Source: Stenotrophomonas geniculata ATCC 19374 = JCM 13324
Lineage (GTDB): Bacteria > Pseudomonadota > Gammaproteobacteria > Xanthomonadales > Xanthomonadaceae
Reading direction: 5' to 3'
Assembly: GCF_001431625.1 (NCBI RefSeq)
Contig: NZ_LLXT01000102.1
Location: 58,219-122,218 of the forward strand
Length of the DNA: 64,000 nt
Shown here piece by piece: positions 59,469 to 64,000 of the stretch. The notes under the pieces are model-generated. The model was not told the origin of the DNA and ran no database searches. It saw only the letters and a list, made by a program, of their open reading frames with translations. The position numbers were made by a program, and so were the translations under genes. Position 1 is the first letter of the stretch, and every line of letters begins with the position of its first letter.

Positions 59469-61394
59469 ATGGGGGTGCAGACCATCCATGCGGAAGCAGA
59501 TGCGTCCCGGCGTGATGCCGGCTGGACGCTGCTGCCGGCCGAATCGCCGTTGCAGATGCCCGAGCAGACCCTGCGCGAAGGCCAACTGAAGGTTCGCCGC
59601 CACCGCACCTCGCCGCGACTGATCGGCCTGCGCCGGTTCTACATCTTCGGCGGCACGCTGGCGATGACCGCCATCGCCACCCGGATGATGTGGCGGGTGC
59701 TGTCGGCCAATGGCATCAGCGTGCTCGAAGCCTGCCTGCTGGTCCTGTTTGTCGGCCTGTTTGCCTGGATCGCGCTGTCTTTCGGCAGTGCAGTGGCCGG
59801 CTTCCTGACTGCCGTGTTCGACCGGGGTTACCGCCTCGGCATCGACCCGGACAAGCCGCTGCCGGCGGTGCACAGCCGCACCGCGCTGCTGATGCCGACC
59901 TACAACGAAGACCCGCGCCGGCTGCTGGCCGGCCTGCAGGCGATCTACGAGTCGGTGGCCGCCACCGGCCAGCTCGACCGGTTCGACTTCTTTGTACTCA
60001 GTGATACCCGCCGCGAAGACATCGCACGGGCCGAGGAGCAGGTGTTCGCCGAACTGCGCGAGCGCGTGACCGATGGCCAGGCGCGGCTGTTCTACCGCCG
60101 CCGTGGCGACAACAGCGGGCGCAAGGCCGGCAACATCGCCGACTGGGTCCGTCGCTTCGGCGGCGCCTACCCGCAGATGCTGATCCTCGACGCCGACAGC
60201 CTGATGACCGGCGACAGCATCGTGCGCCTGGTCGCGGGCATGGAACACAACGCCGATGTCGGCCTGATCCAGACCCTGCCGTCGGTGATCGGTGGGCGCA
60301 CCCTGTTCGCGCGCATGCAGCAGTTCGGCGGCCGCGTGTACGGTCCGGTGATCGCCCGCGGTGTGGCCTGGTGGCACGGTGCCGAGAGCAATTACTGGGG
60401 TCACAACGCCATCATCCGCACCCGCGCCTTTGCCGATCAGGCCGGGCTGCCGGCGCTGCCGGGGCGCAAGCCGTTCGGTGGCCACGTCCTCAGCCATGAC
60501 TTCGTCGAAGCGGCGCTGATGCGTCGGGGCGGCTGGGCCGCGCACATGGTGCCGTACCTGGGGGGCAGCTATGAAGAAGGTCCGCCGACGCTGACCGATC
60601 TGCTGGTGCGCGACCGCCGCTGGTGCCAGGGCAACCTGCAGCACGGCAAGGTGGTCGGCAGCCGCGGCCTGCACTGGATCAGCCGCATGCACATGCTGAT
60701 CGGCATCGGTCATTACTTCACCGCGCCGATGTGGGCGATGCTGATGCTGATCGGCATCGCCATCCCGTTGTTCCAGGAAGGCATCGATTTCAACGCCCTG
60801 CTGCACCTGTCGCCGAGCGTGTACTGGCGGGCTCAGGACGAGGAGCAGGTGGTGCGCCTGTTCGCGGCGACCATGGCGGTGCTGCTGCTGCCCAAGGTGC
60901 TGGGTTACCTGGCGATGCTGCTGGACCCGGTCGACCGCCGCGGGTGTGGCGGCGCGCTGCGCGCGTTCGTCTCGATGCTGGTGGAAACCGTATTGGCGGC
61001 ACTGATGGCACCGGTGGTGATGTACGTGCAGTCGCGCGGGGTGGCCGAAGTGCTGTCCGGCCGCGATTCCGGCTGGGACGCACAGCAGCGCGACGATGGT
61101 GGCATCTCGTGGTTGGCGCTGATCCGCGGCTACGGCGGCCTGGGCGTGTTCGGTGCCTTCATGGGCGTGCTGGCCTGGGCGGTATCGCCCTCGCTGGCCG
61201 CGTGGATGGCGCCGGTGGTGATCGGCATGGTGCTGGCGGTACCGGTGGTGGCGCTGACGTCTTCGCGCGGCCCGGGTGCCTTCCTGCATCGCCTCGGCCT
61301 GCTCGATATTCCTGAGGAGAACATCCCGCCGCCGGTGCTGGTACGCGCCGCGCAGCTGCGACGGGAAGCCGCCGAACAACCGCCGCTGTACTGA
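59469..61394 (+). CDS. mdoH: Glucans biosynthesis glucosyltransferase H
   Basis: 641 residues. Family 2 glycosyltransferase in the inner membrane that polymerises osmoregulated periplasmic glucans from UDP-glucose. Two N-terminal helices, then the catalytic domain: [32 protein letters not shown] (DxD), [12 protein letters not shown], and the QxxRW-type [11 protein letters not shown]; four to six C-terminal helices. No mdoG is next to it, which suggests a separate mdoG locus. Confidence 0.93.
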   Translation: MGVQTIHAEADASRRDAGWTLLPAESPLQMPEQTLREGQLKVRRHRTSPRLIGLRRFYIFGGTLAMTAIATRMMWRVLSANGISVLEACLLVLFVGLFAWIALSFGSAVAGFLTAVFDRGYRLGIDPDKPLPAVHSRTALLMPTYNEDPRRLLAGLQAIYESVAATGQLDRFDFFVLSDTRREDIARAEEQVFAELRERVTDGQARLFYRRRGDNSGRKAGNIADWVRRFGGAYPQMLILDADSLMTGDSIVRLVAGMEHNADVGLIQTLPSVIGGRTLFARMQQFGGRVYGPVIARGVAWWHGAESNYWGHNAIIRTRAFADQAGLPALPGRKPFGGHVLSHDFVEAALMRRGGWAAHMVPYLGGSYEEGPPTLTDLLVRDRRWCQGNLQHGKVVGSRGLHWISRMHMLIGIGHYFTAPMWAMLMLIGIAIPLFQEGIDFNALLHLSPSVYWRAQDEEQVVRLFAATMAVLLLPKVLGYLAMLLDPVDRRGCGGALRAFVSMLVETVLAALMAPVVMYVQSRGVAEVLSGRDSGWDAQQRDDGGISWLALIRGYGGLGVFGAFMGVLAWAVSPSLAAWMAPVVIGMVLAVPVVALTSSRGPGAFLHRLGLLDIPEENIPPPVLVRAAQLRREAAEQPPLY

Positions 61395-61444
61395 TCGTCC
61401 CGCGGCAGCGGCATAATGCGGCTCGAACTTGAAGGAGCCGCATC

Positions 61445-62104
61445 ATGCTGCAAACGGTGGAACAGGAAACCGGCGCCTCGCCGCAGTGGTCGGTGATCTG
61501 GCTGCACGGCCTCGGCGCCGACGGCCACGACTTCGCACCGATCGTGCCGGAGCTGGTGCGTCCGCATTGGCCGGCGCTGCGCTTCGTGTTCCCGCATGCA
61601 CCGGTGCGGCCGATCACGATCAACAACGGCGTGCCGATGCGTGGCTGGTACGACATCGTCGGCATGGATTTCCGTTCGCGCGCCGACATGGCCGGCGTGC
61701 AGGAATCGGTGGTGCAGCTGGATGCGCTGATTGCGCGGGAGGTCGAGCGCGGCATCGCGCCGGAGAAGATCTTCCTGGCCGGCTTCTCGCAGGGGGGCGC
61801 GATCATCCTGACCGCCGCGCTGTCACGCACCGCGCCACTGGCTGGCCTGATCGCACTGTCCACCTACCTGCCGGAAGCCGAGAGCGCCAAGCGCGTTGAC
61901 GGAGCGGTGCAGGTGCCGGTGTTCATGGCCCATGGCAGCAGCGACCCGGTGATTCCGCAGGCGGTGGCCGTACACAGCGCGCAGGCCCTGCAGGCACTGG
62001 GCCTGGAGGTGGAATGGCACAACTACCCGATGGCCCACCAGGTCTGCGCCGAAGAGATCCAGGCGCTGGGTGACTGGTTGCAGGAACGCCTGGGCGCTGC
62101 CTGA
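61445..62104 (+). CDS. Carboxylesterase/phospholipase (EstB-like)
   Basis: 219 residues from MLQTVEQETGASPQWSVIW. Esterase family AB_hydrolase_2: WLHGLGADGHDFAPIVPEL, FPHAPVRPITINNG, RGWYDI, nucleophile GFSQGGA at about residue 115, Asp in HGSSDPVIP and His in MAHQVCAEE. Cytosolic hydrolase of short acyl esters or lysophospholipids. 51 bp after mdoH and 4 bp before the kinase gene. Confidence 0.92.
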   Translation: MLQTVEQETGASPQWSVIWLHGLGADGHDFAPIVPELVRPHWPALRFVFPHAPVRPITINNGVPMRGWYDIVGMDFRSRADMAGVQESVVQLDALIAREVERGIAPEKIFLAGFSQGGAIILTAALSRTAPLAGLIALSTYLPEAESAKRVDGAVQVPVFMAHGSSDPVIPQAVAVHSAQALQALGLEVEWHNYPMAHQVCAEEIQALGDWLQERLGAA

Positions 62105-62107
62105 GCC

Positions 62108-63151
62108 ATGTCACCGGCCAGCGCCCCGCCCTGGATGCCGGAACTGTGCCGCCTGCCGCGGCTGGCGGCGATGCTCGGCCTGGCCGAACTGGTGGTGGTG
62201 GTGCTGGCCCTGGCCCCGGATGGCAGCCGCCACTGGACCGTGGGCGAACTGCTGTCGGCCAGTGGTTTCGCGCTGTGGCTGGCGCTGGCCGTAACGGCCA
62301 GCCTGTGCCTGCTGCGGAACGCGTTGTCGAGGTTGCCACAGGTCCTGGGGGCGGTCTCGGCCATCGCACTGGCGACGCTGATCGCGGTGGTCTGCGCGGG
62401 CATCGTGCATGCCCTGTACGCGGTGCTTGGCGACAACTTCGCCCGCGGCATCAGCTTCTGGCGCTTCACGCTGGGCAGCGCCGCGACGACGGCGCTGATC
62501 ACGGCGTTGGCCCTGCGCTACTTCTATGTGAGTGATCGCTGGGCCGCGCAGGTACAGGCCAACGCACGCGCACAGGCCGACGCGCTGCAGGCGCGGATCC
62601 GCCCGCATTTCCTGTTCAACAGCATGAACCTGATCGCCAGCCTGCTGCATCGCGACCCGGTGGTGGCCGAGCGGGCGGTGCTGGACCTGTCCGATCTGTT
62701 CCGTGCCGCGCTGGGGGCGGGCGAGGGCGATTCCACCCTGCGTGACGAATGCGAGCTGGCCGAGCGCTATCTGTCGATCGAATCACTTCGACTGGGCGAG
62801 CGCCTGCAGGTGCGCTGGCAACGCGACGAGCCACTGCCCTGGGATCTTCCCCTGCCTCGCCTGGTATTGCAGCCGCTGGTGGAGAACGCCGTGCTGCATG
62901 GCATCTCGCGGCTGCCCGAGGGTGGGACCATCGAGCTGCAGCTGGCGCGCGAGGGCAATGAGCTGCAGATCCGCGTGCGTAATCCGGCGCCCGATCCGCA
63001 GGCCCCCGGGCTGGCGCTGGCGCGCGGTGCCGGCCATGCCCAGCACAGCATCGGCCATCGGCTGGCCTGGCGCTTCGGCAGCGCCGCACGGATGACGGCT
63101 GGCTGGAGCGAGGGCTACTATGCCTGCCAGGTGACAGTGCCGATCCAGTGA
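62108..63151 (+). CDS. algZ: LytS/AlgZ-type sensor histidine kinase
   Basis: 347 residues. Four membrane helices in the first 145 residues, then HisKA-like His_kinase domain: RPHFLFNSMNLIASLL with the phospho-acceptor His and the typical RPHF-x-FN word, and an ATP site VLQPLVENAVLHGI (N box). The G boxes are poorly conserved. The gene is followed 10 bp later by the response regulator, so they form a two-component system related to AlgZ/AlgR of Pseudomonas and XAC-type counterparts, which control pili, adhesion and exopolysaccharide. Confidence 0.9.
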   Translation: MSPASAPPWMPELCRLPRLAAMLGLAELVVVVLALAPDGSRHWTVGELLSASGFALWLALAVTASLCLLRNALSRLPQVLGAVSAIALATLIAVVCAGIVHALYAVLGDNFARGISFWRFTLGSAATTALITALALRYFYVSDRWAAQVQANARAQADALQARIRPHFLFNSMNLIASLLHRDPVVAERAVLDLSDLFRAALGAGEGDSTLRDECELAERYLSIESLRLGERLQVRWQRDEPLPWDLPLPRLVLQPLVENAVLHGISRLPEGGTIELQLAREGNELQIRVRNPAPDPQAPGLALARGAGHAQHSIGHRLAWRFGSAARMTAGWSEGYYACQVTVPIQ

Positions 63152-63161
63152 GGGAGCGATC

Positions 63162-63893
63162 GTGAGGGTAGTCATCGCCGATGACGAACCGCTGGCGCGC
63201 GAGCGCCTGCGCAGCCTGTTGGCCGCGCAGGACGGCGTGGATGTGGTGGCCGAGGCCGGCAACGGCGAGCAGGCCCTGCACGCGTGCGCGGAGCTGCAGC
63301 CGGACCTGGTCCTGCTGGATATCGCCATGCCCGGGCTGGATGGGCTGGAAGCGGCCCGCCACCTGGCCAGCTTCGAGCCACGCCCGGCGGTGGTGTTCTG
63401 CACTGCCTACGACGCGCATGCACTGTCGGCCTTCGAAGCGGCAGCGATCGATTACCTGATGAAGCCGGTGCGTGCCGAGCGCCTGGCTGCAGCGATCGCA
63501 CGCGCACGCACGTTCCTGGCCGGCCGCGACGGCCAGCCGCAGGACCACCGCGGGCAGCAGGCCCGCAGCATGCTGTGCGCGCGCCTGCGCGGCAGCCTGC
63601 GCCTGATTCCGCTGGACGACATCCACTACCTGCAGGCCGAGGAGAAGTACGTGGTGGTGCACCACGCACGCGGCGAAGACCTGATCGAGGAGTCGCTGAA
63701 GTCGCTGGAGGAGGAGTTCGCCAGCCGCTTCATCCGCATCCATCGCAACTGCCTGGTGGCACGCCATGAGCTGGTGGAGCTGCGTCGAGGCACGGGCGGC
63801 CAGGTGCAGGCGATGCTGCGCCATGGCAAGCAGCCGCTGGAAGTCAGCCGCCGCTGCGTGGCGACGTTGAAGCAGGAATTGCGGCATCTGTGA
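63162..63893 (+). CDS. algR: LytTR response regulator, AlgR-like
   Basis: 243 residues from a GTG with AGGGAG upstream. Receiver domain: IADDEP (acidic pocket), phospho-acceptor Asp in VLLDIAMPGLDG (about residue 54), Lys in YLMKPV. C-terminal LytTR DNA-binding domain: IPLDDIHYLQAEEKYVVVHH and FIRIHRNCLVAR. Paired with the kinase before it. The last 107 bp of the window hold no gene, only CAACTG-rich sequence. Confidence 0.93.
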   Translation: MRVVIADDEPLARERLRSLLAAQDGVDVVAEAGNGEQALHACAELQPDLVLLDIAMPGLDGLEAARHLASFEPRPAVVFCTAYDAHALSAFEAAAIDYLMKPVRAERLAAAIARARTFLAGRDGQPQDHRGQQARSMLCARLRGSLRLIPLDDIHYLQAEEKYVVVHHARGEDLIEESLKSLEEEFASRFIRIHRNCLVARHELVELRRGTGGQVQAMLRHGKQPLEVSRRCVATLKQELRHL

Positions 63894-64000
63894 GTGTTCC
63901 GCGCGGCCTGCGGCCGCGACTGCTGTGAAATCAACAGCAACTGCAACTGCAACAGCGGGTTGTCGGCTCTGTGCTGTTGCGTGTTGGGTGAGGCGGGATG

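Noticed and set aside
59262..61379. 705-codon minus-strand open frame
   Set aside because: Antisense of mdoH; very His/Gln/Arg-rich, typical shadow composition.
1..64000. CRISPR arrays, rRNA genes, insertion sequences
   Set aside because: No regularly spaced repeats, rRNA segments or transposase genes were seen.

Overview
The window is high-GC DNA whose core genes (paired TonB-dependent receptors, MdoH, an AlgZ/AlgR-type two-component pair, S8 autotransporter, H-NS-like protein, CmlA-like and DHA2 efflux pumps) point to a Xanthomonadaceae chromosome, most probably Stenotrophomonas (inference from gene content and style; no search was run). Its left third is accessory: two mobile elements sit head to head on one tRNA attachment site, and a normal core chromosome follows from about 22.7 kb.

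Element 1 (1 to about 10156) is the right end of a prophage. It holds the end of a host-specificity/tail-tip gene and two tail genes, an SRAP (YedK/HMCES-like) protein with a large helical insertion, a divergently promoted small RNA lying antisense to the leader of an antirepressor-like gene, a LexA-boxed umuDC operon, an AT-rich two-gene module (adenine methylase plus OLD/TOPRIM-like ATPase, a candidate defence system), and a tyrosine integrase beside a tRNA-Met(CAU) 3' fragment at 10112-10156.

Element 2 (about 10157-22700) has the anatomy of a P4-like phage satellite: P4-type integrase with arm-type repeats found at both ends, an AlpA-like regulator, an Ogr/Delta-type zinc-finger activator, a C4/CI-type antisense immunity RNA inside a leader with target boxes on both sides, a TOPRIM primase plus DUF927-type helicase, a coiled-coil (possibly Psu-like) protein, a lone PBSX-type portal gene, two clusters of a 10-bp iteron (ori/crr-like), a cos-like sequence, and an AT-rich secreted/membrane cargo pair inserted between two decayed antitoxin copies. 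I regard this satellite, above all its RNA immunity locus, as the most interesting system in the window.

The core region (22.7-64 kb) is arranged in small divergent regulator/target units: alpha/beta hydrolase with GlxA-like regulator, AraC with EamA exporter, MFS with LysR, TetR with a DHA2 pump (35-bp operator), MarR with an S41 protease (26-bp operator). A CmlA-like exporter has a short leader ORF and a hairpin suggestive of translational attenuation. Two core genes look broken: a four-helix-bundle stress protein ends at an in-frame amber codon, and a DUF4434-like secreted protein carries a frameshift. The right end holds a chemoreceptor, a catecholate-type siderophore receptor with a Fur-like box, mdoH, a carboxylesterase, and an AlgZ/AlgR-like pair. 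Perfect inverted repeats separate many convergent genes and probably act as bidirectional terminators.
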